A DNA stretch of 64,000 nt from Silene conica (Eukaryota > Streptophyta > Magnoliopsida > Caryophyllales > Caryophyllaceae). A program made the position numbers and the translations under genes. The stretch is taken from NCBI GenBank assembly GCA_029255685.2, contig CM055314.2, forward strand, positions 6,590,399-6,654,398, given 5' to 3'. Positions 40,201 through 48,324 of the stretch are shown here, piece by piece. The stretch's first letter is position 1; every line of letters begins with the position of its first letter. The notes under the pieces are model-generated. The model made no database searches. It saw only the letters and a program-made list of their open reading frames with translations, and had not been told where the DNA came from.

Positions 40201-43200
40201 TTAAGAAGTTGTGAAGGCTGCTTGAGAGGATGTACAGTATCTGCCGGCAAAGATATGATTCTCGCTTGTGCCTTTAGACTTTCGATGCTGGCAGGAAGAA
40301 TATTGTTGATTTAAAGTGACAAGTTAGACGAACTGAAACTGAGCTAGTTCAGTGGGATAGGTGAGCTCCTTTGACAGTTGACTAGAGTATCCGCCAGGCA
40401 CTCTTTCTAATTCATCAAAGTAAAGCACTAGGCTGGATTGTATGCATGCTTTATTCTTCCAATGACATTGGGAGATAGTGTCACATGATCTGGATTGACT
40501 ATCGACCACCTTTTCAGAGCTATCAACACCACGTCTGTGGTACTAAGCTGCTAATATTAAATAAAGTGCGCAGCTTCACGGAAAATTACGGAATTCCTTT
40601 CCATTAGCCTAACTAATATCCTTTACAACAGTATATCGAAAACCCTTGACAAATAGGTTGAAGCGATATCTTAATGAGGTTATTCCACACAGCCGAGCAT
40701 TCACTCATCAGCGGTTTTGTACAAATTGCTTTTGAGATCTTTAATGGTATCAAATGAAGGGACGTGGGTAAATGCGTTCTAATACACTCAAACTCTTCAT
40801 GAGCAAGGCAAATGGTCGTGTTTATGGCCTTTTCTGTAGATGGTTATAGAGGAAATGGGGCTATCTAATTTGTGGTTTCACTATAAAATTGAGCTATCTA
40901 ATTTGCTGTTCACTAAAACGGGTGATGATAGTTTATCAGTCTTTTCTTGTTGGAGAAGCGTCTAACTGAAGTAGAGGTCGGCAGGTCGCCACATGAACTA
41001 CATGCGATAATCATACTTGTGTTTAGCTCTACCTCTTTGAACTACATGCGATGCTTTCTGCCGCAAACCTGGGTTCTTTTGCGACAAAAATGTGTTCTAA
41101 ATTTTTTGCGTAAAAAGACGGACCATACCAATTTGGTCTGCTCATCTTTTCGACGCAATTCTGTCGCAGAAAGTTAATTTGCAGTGGATTTTCCAGTTCG
41201 TTACAAACTTTATCGTAATAGTTGTTTTTGTTTTAGTTTTAAATAGAAAAAGTGCAATAAATATTTTATTTGAAAGAGCATAGTTTTTTTGCCTGCCCAT
41301 CTTTTGATTTCCCAGTCCGCAAACCTGGAATTTGTTGTGATCTGGAATACAAACAAGGGATTTTATTCATCATTTATTTTCATATTTTGATTTCTTACGT
41401 TGTTTGAATGGCATTTACATCCTTCTTTTGTACTCCTTTAACAACATGACCTTGACAATAGGTTTTACTCAAAGATTCTATACTTAATGTTTTCTTCTCA
41501 TCCAATATCTGAATCTGTCAAACAGGATTATTATCTGCTCGTTTACTCTTGGGCTAATGATGATCAAGTAAGAGAAGCTTTGCACATTCGAGAGGTATGA
41601 TGGACAAGTTTTGTATTATGTTATTACGAGTTACGACCCATTGCTTGTGGCGTATTATCAAAATTCTTTGGTGCTTGTTTTCCAAAACTTGTCTGTAACA
41701 TTTTTTAAATCAAAAAATAAGTACCGAGTACATGTTTGTGAGATACGTTTTTGAGTTCTTTTACGGATGCTACAATGTTGATGACGGGTTTTGTACTCAA
41801 ATTATGGTGTACACACTCGATAATCATACTAATTAAGTGGTAACTAAAATTTGGTGAGGTAAGTCTGTACATCAGACTGATCAAAGTATAATAAAAAAGC
41901 ACAAGTACCCCAACATGGCAATTTTAATTTTATTTTAATACCTATAGAATTTGAACCACGATCATGAGTACCACCTCTTATGATTTACTAGAGAAGTTGG
42001 CTGGCATATGCCTTATATTAGTATATTACTAGGTTTTCCGCCTTGTTCTAGATGGAGAAGCTTCTTCGTATCATATTGAATTCATGTGATGACAAAATGA
42101 ACCTAAGAAGTAAAAAACAATTAAAATTGTAGAATATATTTTTCCTACAAAACCTAAGTTTTGAAATTATATTTTTATTGTTTGTTGTGCAGGGAAGCAT
42201 AGGTCGTTGGGTTAGATGTAATTTCAATTCACCATATGAAACCAATGTTCAATCTAGCTTGGAGTACCATAAGAATGTATCAACAGAGCCTCTCCAAGTA
42301 CTAATCTTCAGGTAATTACTCTTTATTAGTCCCTCACATACGCAATCCTCTGTATTGTGCTTGTCATGTATTTGAGCGTCTCACGAGTGAATCCCAAGCT
42401 TCTATAATGTCGATAAATAAGAAATGTGTCAAGCGACAGATCCACGTGTATGATCCTACAATCTTGGTTTGTTATCAACACTCTATCTTAATTGCTACTT
42501 GATCTGCTCATTAGTATAAGGATTGGTCATAACGACACTCGGTTATACACTCCAACATTACAAAACGCCGTAGAAAAATTAAGTTATTCAAACAATACTC
42601 ATAAAATGAATGGGAGAGTGCATTTTCTCTTCCGTGTTATCATTCCACTTAAATTAATGCAGACAAATAACGATGATTGGAGCTGGGATACCCCAATTGA
42701 TTATTTCTATAACTCAGTTTAGAATAGATATTTTTCTCTTCTTGTCCAATATTTTTATTTTATTTTATTTGAGGCACCGTGGTAATGTTATTGTTGTGTT
42801 TTATTTGAAGTTTGTCCGATCCCTTTGCAGTCGAGCGGGTTAACTAAACATTTAGCTGCGGAACTTGCTACTCATATATATAACTCCGCCTCATTTATTG
42901 CAGTGGTGATCAAGACATGGGTGTCTCATATTTGGGATCACTTAAATGGATCAACAAACTAAAAATTCCAACTAGTGATGACTGGAGACCTTGGTTTGTT
43001 GATGGTCAGGTTGCGGGGTAAGTACATCTTTGTTGCCATCTTTTGGGGAGACTAATTCTCGAAATGGCCATTAACCAACAATCAGTGCCAACTGAAATAC
43101 AATCGCGAGACTTTTATGACACGAGACCTTGCGATACAATGTCCTCTGAATTTCTTAAGAATTCTTTGTTCTTTCAGATACGTCACAGAGTTTTCAAGTT

Positions 43201-43419
43201 CTCCTTACCGACTAGCGTTCACTACGATTAAGGTAACAATTCTTTTGGCATATATTTATATAAGTCGAGATAAAATGATCATTTCTCTGTTGCATTCGAC
43301 AAATAAAGCCAATTATATTTTAACAATTTACATAGGGCGGAGGTCACACTGCTGCAGAGTATAAGCCTCACGAATGTCGTGCTATGATTGAAAGATGGTT
43401 GTCATTGAGCCCTTTGTAA
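15363..43419 (+). CDS. SCPL: Serine carboxypeptidase-like protein (clade I acyltransferase type), complete, 14 exons
   Basis: Exons: 15363-15493, 16219-16364, 25699-25781, 26741-26863, 34258-34360, 36884-36921, 37259-37360, 37946-38032, 38649-38783, 41526-41594, 42193-42311, 42904-43017, 43178-43232, 43336-43419. All introns are GT-AG and the joined frame is 1389 bases with no internal stop (462 residues, normal for the family). Residues 1-20 form a signal peptide ending near [22 protein letters not shown] opens the mature domain. The oxyanion-hole motif GGPGCS is at 78-83, Ser180 lies in GDSYSG, Asp383 in [10 protein letters not shown] and His439 in [11 protein letters not shown]. Clade I members include vacuolar acyltransferases using glucose esters (sinapoyl transferases, avenacin acyltransferase) as well as peptidases; the late WRPW...GQVAGY and [11 protein letters not shown] blocks favour the acyltransferase-like group. 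An ATG at 15318 is in frame upstream, but the hydrophobic leader starts at 15363. Odd points are huge transposon-filled introns and Ser in VSY where relatives usually have Pro. The substrate cannot be read from sequence. Confidence 0.93.
16444..16702. mobile_element. Stowaway MITE in intron 2 of SCPL copy 1
   Basis: Ends CTCCCTCCTACC and GGTAGGAGGGAG are inverted copies, flanked by TA at 16442-16443 and 16703-16704. The length is 259 bp. Internal words GTGTCCCGTTTGG and CCAAACGGGACAC pair, as usual for this family. Confidence 0.92.
16840..17728 (+). mobile_element. Small Helitron in intron 2 of SCPL copy 1
   Basis: It starts TCATTATTACTATAAAAGC after an A and ends with the hairpin CCCGTGAATTTTCACGGG, then TGTTACCCTAG, followed by T. 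The TC start, 3' hairpin, CTAG end and A/T target fit a Helitron. It has no coding capacity. Similar ends appear at 49688, 54612 and 58288. Confidence 0.8.
17885..18140. repeat. GACGGAT-family repeat remnant
   Basis: Contains AAGACGGGCACTATCTG, CGACACAAATTCTACAATAAG and GACGGTCTTATAC words shared with the repeats at 50-270 and 20895-21055. Ends are not resolved. Confidence 0.35.
18285..18421. mobile_element. CACTA-type terminus fragment inside the pentamer repeat
   Basis: GTCGCC and GGCGAC repeats end in GATTAAGTTTTCGTTGTAGTG, the reverse complement of CACTACAACGAAAAC. The left end is missing and pentamer repeat resumes on both sides (TGAACTGA). It is the same family and orientation as 14756-14943. 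Confidence 0.5.
18485..18535. repeat. AAT microsatellite
   Basis: Runs of AAT inside the Tourist-like element; a similar AT-rich AAT/ATT stretch lies at about 18815-18875. Confidence 0.8.
18887..19082. mobile_element. Stowaway MITE inside the Tourist-like element
   Basis: It starts CTCCCTCCTATTCTATGTATTG and ends ATATATAGAATAGAAGAGAG, flanked by TA. The length is 196 bp. The right TIR has drifted from GGAGGGAG to GAAGAGAG. Confidence 0.8.
19090..19250. repeat. AAT/ATAATAAATAG microsatellite
   Basis: A long AAT-type run, densest at 19199-19250, with an 11- to 14-bp higher-order period (AATAATAAATAG) near 19160-19205. Confidence 0.85.
19646..20787. mobile_element. Long-TIR non-autonomous DNA element (MULE/hAT-like)
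   Basis: About 60 bases at each end are inverted copies (GATTACGAAACGTCGTCGAC and, reverse-complemented, GTTACGAAACGTCGTCGACG, continuing through a second CGTCGACGTTTTTCAT). An 8-bp direct repeat, TAAGAGTA, flanks at 19638-19645 and 20788-20795. The interior has GTT-rich sequence and a 32-bp minisatellite, and no coding frame. Confidence 0.82.
20150..20445. repeat. 32-bp minisatellite with palindromic core
   Basis: About eight to nine units of AAGTCCCTCATGGTGAGGGA plus TGTGGGGATT-like linker. Each unit contains the inverted core CCCTCATGGTGAGGG. Early units alternate GACGTCCCTCATGG with AAAGTCCCCCATGG. The open frames across it are repeat artefacts. Confidence 0.85.
20880..21060. repeat. GACGGAT-family foldback repeat
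   Basis: CCGGCACAAACTTGTAACCTCTC faces GAGAGAAAACGGTGTTCGTCACAAGTTTGTGTCGGATACCG in inverted order, with the family tail CATAAATGAGAATTTGTG. Related to 50-270. Confidence 0.45.
21061..21999. other. Intron 2 sequence, no gene recognised
   Basis: The part 21100-21500 may be a degenerate MITE: it ends in CATACCTATGCGTGAAACAAACGCCCCTAAA, reminiscent of Tourist ends (GGGGCGTTTGTTTCACGC when reversed), but the matching left end is unclear. The remainder is AT-rich. Confidence 0.4.
22000..22385. mobile_element. Tourist/Harbinger-like MITE, family A, copy 2
   Basis: It begins GGGTAAGATTATCGG and ends CCAATATTGTTACCC, with TAA at 21997-21999 and 22386-22388. It is homologous to 308-686 over its whole length. 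Confidence 0.72.
22472..22786. mobile_element. Tourist-like MITE
   Basis: The left end GGAGTCGTTTGGTTGA and reverse-complemented right end GCGGTTGTTTGGTTAA match, flanked by TAA on both sides. The length is 315 bp, with paired GGAATT/AATTCC words inside. Confidence 0.78.
22827..23257. mobile_element. hAT-type MITE
   Basis: Ends CTAGATAGCAC and GTGCTACCTAG are inverted copies, and an 8-bp TSD, GTGGTAGA, lies at 22819-22826 and 23258-23265. The body is rich in GGACACG and CGTGTCC words. Confidence 0.83.
23322..23628. mobile_element. MITE with CCATTCCCAAGCAA-like ends
   Basis: The left end ACCATTCCCAAGCAACAA faces a right end whose reverse complement is AACATCCCCAAGCAAGGT. Flanks GTATTTAGA and TTATTTGTA could be a degraded 9-bp TSD. 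The interior is rich in GGGTCAAT and GACTCAAATCGA words. Confidence 0.55.
23773..24885. mobile_element. Long-TIR element with internal 133-bp tandem duplication
   Basis: About 60 to 100 bases at each end are imperfect inverted copies built on ACTACCTAATAA and AAAATTTTACATCTTACTAC. Bases 23908-24040 and 24041-24173 are near-identical tandem copies (TAAAAAGTTACGGAAATCAA...). No TSD was fixed, so the superfamily is unknown. The short frame at 24591-24785 has no recognised product. Confidence 0.68.
24900..25690. other. Intron 2 sequence, no feature recognised
   Basis: AT-rich, no coding character. It ends at the acceptor TTTAAACAG before exon 3 of SCPL copy 1. Confidence 0.5.
25794..26355. mobile_element. 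Long-TIR non-autonomous element in intron 3 of SCPL copy 1
   Basis: The left end TGGGAAATTCTACGGTGTAT and reverse-complemented right end TGGGATATTCTACGGTATAC match and similarity continues inward for about 60 bases. ATAAACT repeats at 25787-25793 and 26356-26362. Confidence 0.75.
27349..29895 (+). CDS. LINE ORF1 protein (DUF4283 and CCHC zinc knuckle)
   Basis: This is an intact 848-residue frame. The N-terminal third is a DUF4283-type region ([33 protein letters not shown]). It is followed by a zinc knuckle, Cys232-X2-Cys235-X4-His240-X4-Cys245 in [14 protein letters not shown], so it should bind RNA and form the LINE ribonucleoprotein. The C-terminal half is low-complexity, acidic and Asn/Gln-rich, ending in a Ser/Glu-rich tail. 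Its TGA overlaps the ORF2 start as ATGA (29892-29895), which suggests reinitiation or coupled translation of ORF2. A TTG-initiated extension to 27325 is unlikely. Confidence 0.92.
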   Translation: MENNPFFYVEEPIPPLEDMFYNVNFRTEVTRTPGLINEWRFPRSGPVISPHPDGLEESAAYWSHCLLGFLVDYRLLRAASVNQMIDDHWATRAPVHVKRMGDIYVLHFYDMQDLHDVLERSVLVIDGALMVLRKWRNGMIPRCVTFPTARIWVRVCGLPFQYLNHNMAGIISRLFGNDTVLEEFHEIPDQDYLRMRVTIKLGEPLNPGFFLACNNSKLLWIQFKYEEVFKFCTRCGRIGHKKGICPDSVSEIVSTLNSALERAIDKGFVIFQTRYQFTMFNLNLCALPSTSHFITSKVRLGDRRGEYVPADYLEEYVIDFDLGLVDGGRILPGMEFAVTALPFAGPVIFEDEQLMEAHMQAHNQTLNEQNNTNMEVNTPEFHADGMHVPLNDVNMEHQEGLGERLQSNADTRAQDPMHVQDLNMGNEVFVSMAENGNVTIDMQAHNVNQEANGGPQSNGNVFLPPFHRLVDGMVYSTNLHASSSRGINNQETPLVLHDGYSATHGEANIRIQDQNQGFNSVQDEPQNINPTTEQVTENIGVQNNDQNPEDEAENAAQFLPTPQHFNPRFQGEFEYPFNETDFILNSIANRVQEDPYRVNMENDVRGYNQHLDMPPYLPITYHEPMDPRGDPFGDALLTPIVATGTDNDDSPDPTPEWPLLSSTSSSLFPSTESSESFHDAVQDIELLLNCNEEIQLSNNNGENLPRINTDIYAHQGHEGQQLRQTTKITSGDTSSNRINWGKGKVLPGPKNEIGECSYLPKKRKSFSDPGVSSLSTNDLYCWESFQDLSSNSKKPFKGSSSKGEGSFHITVKEEELIVISSSSESSVRQHEPIQGVAEVEPNQSPSSE
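29892..34044 (+). pseudogene. LINE ORF2 (endonuclease, reverse transcriptase, RNase H), one frameshift
   Basis: Frame 29892-31271 holds the APE-type endonuclease ([29 protein letters not shown]) and the linker. Frame 31258-34044 holds the reverse transcriptase ([47 protein letters not shown], catalytic FADD at about residue 242 of this part). It continues with a zf-RVT region ([20 protein letters not shown]) and an RNase H domain ([25 protein letters not shown]). The two overlap by 14 bases; a single extra base around 31249-31257, just before the conserved PGPDG block, explains the shift. No other lesion is visible. The enzyme would nick DNA and prime reverse transcription on the target, but this copy should not make a full protein. 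Confidence 0.93.
34960..35235. repeat. AT-rich dispersed repeat in intron 5
   Basis: Words such as AAACTTAGTTAAATTTGTG and AAACAAATAAAATTTGA recur in the same order at about 62965-63290. No ends or TSD were resolved. The rest of 34361-35365 shows nothing recognisable. Confidence 0.45.
35366..35645. mobile_element. Tourist-like MITE in intron 5 of SCPL copy 1
   Basis: The left end GGGGTGTTTGGTTGAC and reverse-complemented right end GGGTCGTTTGGTTCAG match, flanked by TAA. The body is rich in GGAATGGAAT and ATTCCATTCC. Open frames on both strands here are by-products. Confidence 0.88.
36090..36605. repeat. Tandem array of roughly 120- to 130-bp units in intron 5
   Basis: Four to five diverged units share GGGATTGTTTGGTTTAATAAGA, GATACGGGGAGGTATGTATT and CAACACCAAATTGGGGAA. 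GTTTTCTTTCT recurs at about 36301, 36433 and 36552. The flank 35660-36060 looks like ordinary intron. Confidence 0.7.
38784..41525. other. Intron 9 of SCPL copy 1, 2.7 kb, no intact feature
   Basis: This is longer than the 444-base counterpart in SCPL copy 2. Some stretches (39260-41200) look like eroded coding or repeat sequence with many stops. A short word, GAACTTAATTCTTTTCA, occurs twice (39454 and 39545). I could not assign a family. Confidence 0.45.
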
Positions 43420-43449
43420 GTGTGTAACACTTTGCAATGTCTTATGCTC

Positions 43450-43513
43450 CCTCCGTCTCCATCATTTCCTTACCTTTTTTAATCTTTGTGGAAGGTATTT
43501 TGAGACATAGGGA
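43450..43513. mobile_element. Short Stowaway-like remnant in the 3' flank of SCPL copy 1
   Basis: It begins CTCCCTCCGTCTCC and ends ACATAGGGAG followed by TA, about 64 bp long. It lies just downstream of the stop codon, so it is probably within the 3' UTR. Confidence 0.5.
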
Positions 43514-43532
43514 GTAAGATGTAATCGTGATG

Positions 43533-43538
43533 AATAAA
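43533..43538 (+). terminator. Possible polyadenylation signal of SCPL copy 1
   Basis: AATAAA lies 114 bases after the stop codon. Plant signals are loose, so this is a position-based guess. Confidence 0.35.
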
Positions 43539-43539
43539 A

Positions 43540-44829
43540 TCCCTCAGTTTAGTTGCACGTCATATTTTGAATGTACGAGGGAAATCTTGGAAAATTTATT
43601 GAAATTCAATTTCGTTGTTAATTGATCTGTTAATATATATGTATTGGATGATTATGAGTATCATGCAACAATATCAGGGCCTTAATCCCAATAATTTGGG
43701 ATCGGTTTTTTTAACGTGTAACCTTAGGACACACATTAATAATCTAAATACGGAAAGATTTACAACATATATTCATTTGATTCTCAGGTAAAAGTCATTT
43801 TTATCATAATTAACGAAAATATGATGTAATCCTTCCGCTTCTATATTATTAACGCGTGCACTTAAGGTACACGTTAGAAAAATTGTGAGCATATTGGATA
43901 ACTTGCAAATTTACGTAATTAGAGAAGTGAGCACATGAGCCGTTGGGCTAGCATGTCGTAACACGATCGATTGTCCCAATTAACGTAACACGAGACTGGC
44001 CCGACACGGCGACAGGCCACAACACGTCTTGAGCTTTGTGCTGTGCCAAGGCTAATGTTTCACTAAAAGAATTATGCCTAGTCCCAGCACGACACGACCC
44101 AAATATGCTCGGCCTTCCGACGGCCCATAGGTTGGCACGATGGGTTGGCCCCTTGTTTATATTTTCACTTGGTGGGCTGACGCCAACTATGTCTCTTGAC
44201 ACACTAAGTGGTGGGCTGGCACGTACCATGCAATCTCCACACTCTAGTTTAGACGTGGTAAACGTGTGAATCGAGTGTTGCATTCGGGTCGCTTAGGTCG
44301 GGTCAATTTTGAGTTTGCAAACTTTGGTTCGGATCAAGCCTACTGTATCAATTTATTTATGGATAGTAATCAATGGGCAATAAAAAACATTTGGGCCAGG
44401 TCATATTGATCAGGTCAATTTGGATTCGGGATAACCTCAGGTCTAGAATACGGGTGTTGGGCTGGGTATGGGTATGAGTCGAGTTATTCAAGCCAGGTTA
44501 TTCAGTCCGATTCAATTTCGGGATTGCAGGTTCGAGTCGAGTCGAGCTGTATCAGTTCGGCTCCGTGTCAATTACAAATAAAATATTATCAAGTTATTCG
44601 TAAATAAAGAATTAATGTACAACAATAAACATTCAAATCAGTTCAACTATTATCAAATTATATTGGTTCTGCTAAGGCCATTTCTTAGAATTCAACACAA
44701 CTCGGCCTCGACCTATACATGGCCGTGCAATGTCATTTTGAGCCTATGGCACAATGAAATGGCAAGTGAGCAACTTATACTCCATACGTCTCACTTGTCC
44801 GTTTATCATTGCTTAAAATATTTTTACAA
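43540..44829. other. Intergenic sequence, probably repeat-derived
   Basis: Bases about 43930-44280 are less AT-rich with words such as GGCCCGACACGG and AGCACGACACGACCC, and 44280-44580 has GGGTCGGGTCAATTT and CGAGTCGAGTCGAGC words. These suggest old repeat material; no boundaries were found. Open frames on both strands at 43948-44283 have no recognised product. Confidence 0.4.
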
Positions 44830-45850
44830 ATAATAGAAAACGTAGCTAAACAGATAAAGTAGTTTATACTCGTTGAGTTTCTTGTATAGGGTTATGGTAT
44901 TATGGATAACACAAACTTTAGAGAGACGGTCTTCCATACCTCTCACAAGATGAGAGGAGAGAATTATTTAATTTCTATTATCCATGTTATATCCCTCACT
45001 AATTTAGTAGGATACGGTTTCTCAATAAACCTACTGGATGTATAATATTGGAAGAATTTGGTGGGGAAGGATTTTTTTCCAAATGTGGGTGATGGACAAA
45101 TTATTTGTACAGAATGGGTTCTTGTAGGATTTGAATGCAAAGTCGTTAGTAACTTCAAGTAGAGGCTATGTTCTATTTAAAAAATTAAAACACAAATAAA
45201 TGTGGAAAAATTTATAATATCATCCCAACTACTACCTCTGTCCCAGTGGAAAGTTTACATTTCTTTGTGACGGAGGGAGTAACAATTTTACCCCGACCGT
45301 GTATAATAAAAAGGAATAGTTAAAATAAAAATATCACAAGCAAAATCACTACTTAAAATAAAGGCTTTGCGTCAATAAAAAACATATAAACTCTAAGAAT
45401 TTTTTCTTGTACAAAGCAAGGTAGTTGCTTGAAGTAGCCAACTTTTCTTCCAATCCTAGGATGATGAACTCATACCCCAAAATAATTTTACCTAAACCTA
45501 ACAAAATTTACCCGATTCAGCTCGACCATATACCTAAGTTAATGACAGAATTTGACCTACAATAACTTGGATTAGTCAAAGCCATTATAACCAGACTCGA
45601 ATGGTTATAGTTGCAAACTGGTCAATATTATTCCTAAATAATTTGATAATAACAAATCCGATAATAACCCGAGTCCAAACTCAAAATGATCCTTTTGCCA
45701 AGTCTATTTTTCAGCCAACACAATTTGACCTACAATAACTTGGATGGACCATAACCAATTTAACCCCAATCAAATACTCCGTATTTATATTTGCAAACTG
45801 ATCATTATCATCCCTAAACAATTTGATAATAATAAACCCGATAATGACCC
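44830..45850. repeat. Duplicated segment, copy 1
   Basis: This segment is matched in the same orientation and order at about 46885-47615 (shared TTTATACTCGTTGAGTTTCTTG, GTAACTTCAAGTAGAGGCT, CAAAGCAAGGTAGTTGCTTG). The offset is about 2.05 kb. This copy contains a 48-bp mini-element absent from the other. The end (45540-45850) is two truncated units of the minisatellite seen at 47478-48240. Confidence 0.78.
45232..45279. mobile_element. 48-bp miniature Stowaway derivative
   Basis: It starts CTACCTCTGTCCCA and ends TGTGACGGAGGGAG, flanked by TA. The duplicate at about 47215 reads CCAACTAACAACTTTACC across the same site without the insert, which serves as an empty site. Confidence 0.72.
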
Positions 45851-46166
45851 GATGAAGCTCAGATGCAGAATGTACAGGTGGCTTATTGATCAAAACGTTG
45901 TTCGCTCCCCGTTGTCTTTGGGCACTATCATCGGAAAGACAGAATCTGTATTCATTAAAAGGTATGTAAATGGACATCCTTTAGGCCCTCAAGTATGGCA
46001 AGAATATAAGCAGAAGTATACAATTCAGAGCAGGCTAGGTAAACCACCAGACCTTCTCAGCTTCTATTTTGTGATTTTGTTTGGAGCCAAATACCCATCT
46101 TTCTTCTGTTCGAAAAAAATTGTTTTTTTTTTTGTCGTTGCAACAAGACCACCATCTTACTTTTAG
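45744..46166 (+). pseudogene. Unrecognised gene fragment (possible mTERF-like C-terminus)
   Basis: An open frame of 140 codons; 45850-46080 looks genuinely protein-like (CRMYRWLIDQNVVRSPLSLG, then VFIKRYVNGHPLGPQVWQEY). The pattern SLxTxxxxTExxFxxxYV faintly recalls the C-terminus of plant mTERF proteins, but I would not rely on it. The upstream part of the frame is minisatellite, so the true fragment begins near 45855. It sits between the two copies of the duplicated segment. No start, stop or splice context marks a working gene; it could be a captured exon. Confidence 0.35.
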
Positions 46167-46169
46167 GCC

Positions 46170-46884
46170 TTTTGCTTTACTTCTTCTTGGCCGCCTTTTC
46201 GTTGTCTCGTAATTTTGATTAACTGATTTGGCAGTTGTTGGGTATCTTTTAAATTAGAGTATTTTCCTATTCAGATTCATTTCTGGTGGAGGAAAGTGAA
46301 ATGGTCTTTGGAAACCATATATTCACACCTGCAATAATAAAGAGAAACGAACAAAATATTCATTATCACAATTTCTCGTATGTCTCTCGATTGCACCGTA
46401 AAGGTTAGGGTTTTGATAGTGCTTACGACTCTACATGGGTCTTATCGACTTAATCCCGTAGGAAGATGATGGTGCCTTTCTGTCAGTAAAGGCTAGGGTT
46501 TTGATAGTGTCACTTTGTTTGTGTAGGTTATTGCAGATTTGCAGCTATTACCTACCAAATAATTCCAGCTGATACACAGCATGCTGAAATTCACAAGGTT
46601 TCAGTCTCTAATTTACTTTTGTATTATTGCTGCTGTGCTTTATCTCCCTTGATGCAGCAACCGGTCATTGCAAATTGCGATGTACTAGCATGTCAACTGG
46701 CTACCCGCGGAGACTCATACAAAATACAGAGAGTAGGTGTTCTACTTCGGCAAGACCTGCTGCTGCATAGACGGGTCGGGGTTTACCCCTTATACCATAT
46801 AAAAGTCTTCCTTTATTATAGTTCCTGAGTAAGAGGTCGGGTTGGCTTATTTGTTTATCGTTGATTAGAATATTGTTGTAAAAA
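46170..46884. other. Sequence between duplicated segments, no gene recognised
   Basis: Two copies of AAGGTTAGGGTTTTGATAGTG / AAGGCTAGGGTTTTGATAGTG occur near 46400 and 46488. The stretch could continue the fragment upstream as untranslated or intronic sequence. No protein was recognised. Confidence 0.4.
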
Positions 46885-47615
46885 ATAAAAAGAGGTAAAT
46901 AAACGGATAGGGTAGTTTATACTCGTTGAGTTTCTTGTATAGGGTTATGGTATTAATGTAATATGGATAACACAAACTTTAGAGGGATTATCTCTCAATA
47001 ACGCTATTGAAAAAGGAGAGAGTTATTTAATTTCTATTTTTTATGTTATGTCTCCCACTAATTTAGTGGGATACAGTTTGTCAACAACCTACTGAAATGT
47101 AGGATTTGAGTGCAAAGTCGGTAGTAACTTCAAGTAGAGGCTTTGCTCGATTTAAAAAAATTAAAACACAAATAAATGAGGGAAATTTTGATAAGGTAAA
47201 ACCATCGTCCCAACTAACAACTTTACCCCGACCACGTATATTAAAAAGGAATGATTAAAATAAAAATATCATAAGTAAAGTCACTACTTAGAATAACGGC
47301 TTTGCGTCAATGAGATTTTGTCGGAAATTCCAATTTTTTTTTCCTTTACAAAGCAAGGTAGTTGCTTGAATAGCCAACTTTTCTTCCAATGCTAGGATGA
47401 TGAACCCATTCCCGCAAATTATTTTATCTAAACCTAACAAAATTTACCCGATCAAACTCGACCATATACCTAAGTTAACGACTAAATCTGACCTACTGTA
47501 ACTTGGATTAGTCAGAACCAATATAACCCAATACGAATGGTTATAGTTACAAACAAATCAATATCATTATAAATATAATTGGATAATAACAAACCCGATA
47601 ATGACCCGAGTCCCA
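46885..47615. repeat. Duplicated segment, copy 2
   Basis: Same order of sequence as 44830-45690, without the 48-bp insert and with other small differences. It runs directly into the minisatellite array. Confidence 0.78.
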
Positions 47616-48240
47616 AACATTGAATAATCCTCCTTGGATTCCTCACACCCCAAATAACACGGCCATGACCGATTTTAACTCCACATGATTGATCCTTTTG
47701 CCAAGTCTATTTTTCATCCCAATTTCACCTGCAGTAATTTGGATGGACCATAACAAATGTAACCCCGGTTGAATATTTATGATTGCAAACTGATCATTAT
47801 CATACCTAAATAATTTGATAACAACAAACTCAATAATTATTAACCGAGTCCCAAATACGAAATGATCGTCCCCGTATTCCTCAACCCCTAAATCACCTGA
47901 TCCAAACTGACCGATTTTAACTCCACATGATTGACCCTTTTACCACATCTATTTTTCACCCAACCCAATTAGCATTTGACCTACAATAACTTGGATGGAC
48001 GGAAACCAATATAAGCCGACTAAAATATTTTTATGGTTGCAAACTAATCATTATCATCCCTAAATATTATTTTGATAATAGCAAACCCAACTAATCATTA
48101 TCATCCCTAAATAATTTGATAATGACAAACCCGATAATGACCTGTGTCCCAAATCACCCTGCCTAAACTGGCCGACTTTAACTCCACGTGATTAACCCGT
48201 TCACCACGTCTATTTTCACCCAACCTAATTTGCAATTTGT
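47478..48240. repeat. Minisatellite array, unit about 235 to 255 bp
   Basis: About three units share GACCGATTTTAACTCCACAT, CTATTTTTCACCCAAC, TGACCTACAATAACTTGGAT and GATAATAACAAACCCGATAA. CTTGGAT/TTTGGATGGAC marks recur near 47503, 47738 and 47990. Further units lie at 45540-45850 and 49756-50040. Confidence 0.78.
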
Positions 48241-48324
48241 TTTATTTATTTATTTTCTTTTTTTAAACCATGTGTGCAACTTTTTGTTTCTCTTTTTTTT
48301 GGTGCATATGAATAAACCATCTTA

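Noticed and set aside
38784-41525. A degenerate retrotransposon in intron 9
   Set aside because: Some stretches look like eroded coding sequence, but no motif, terminal repeat or TSD could be named.
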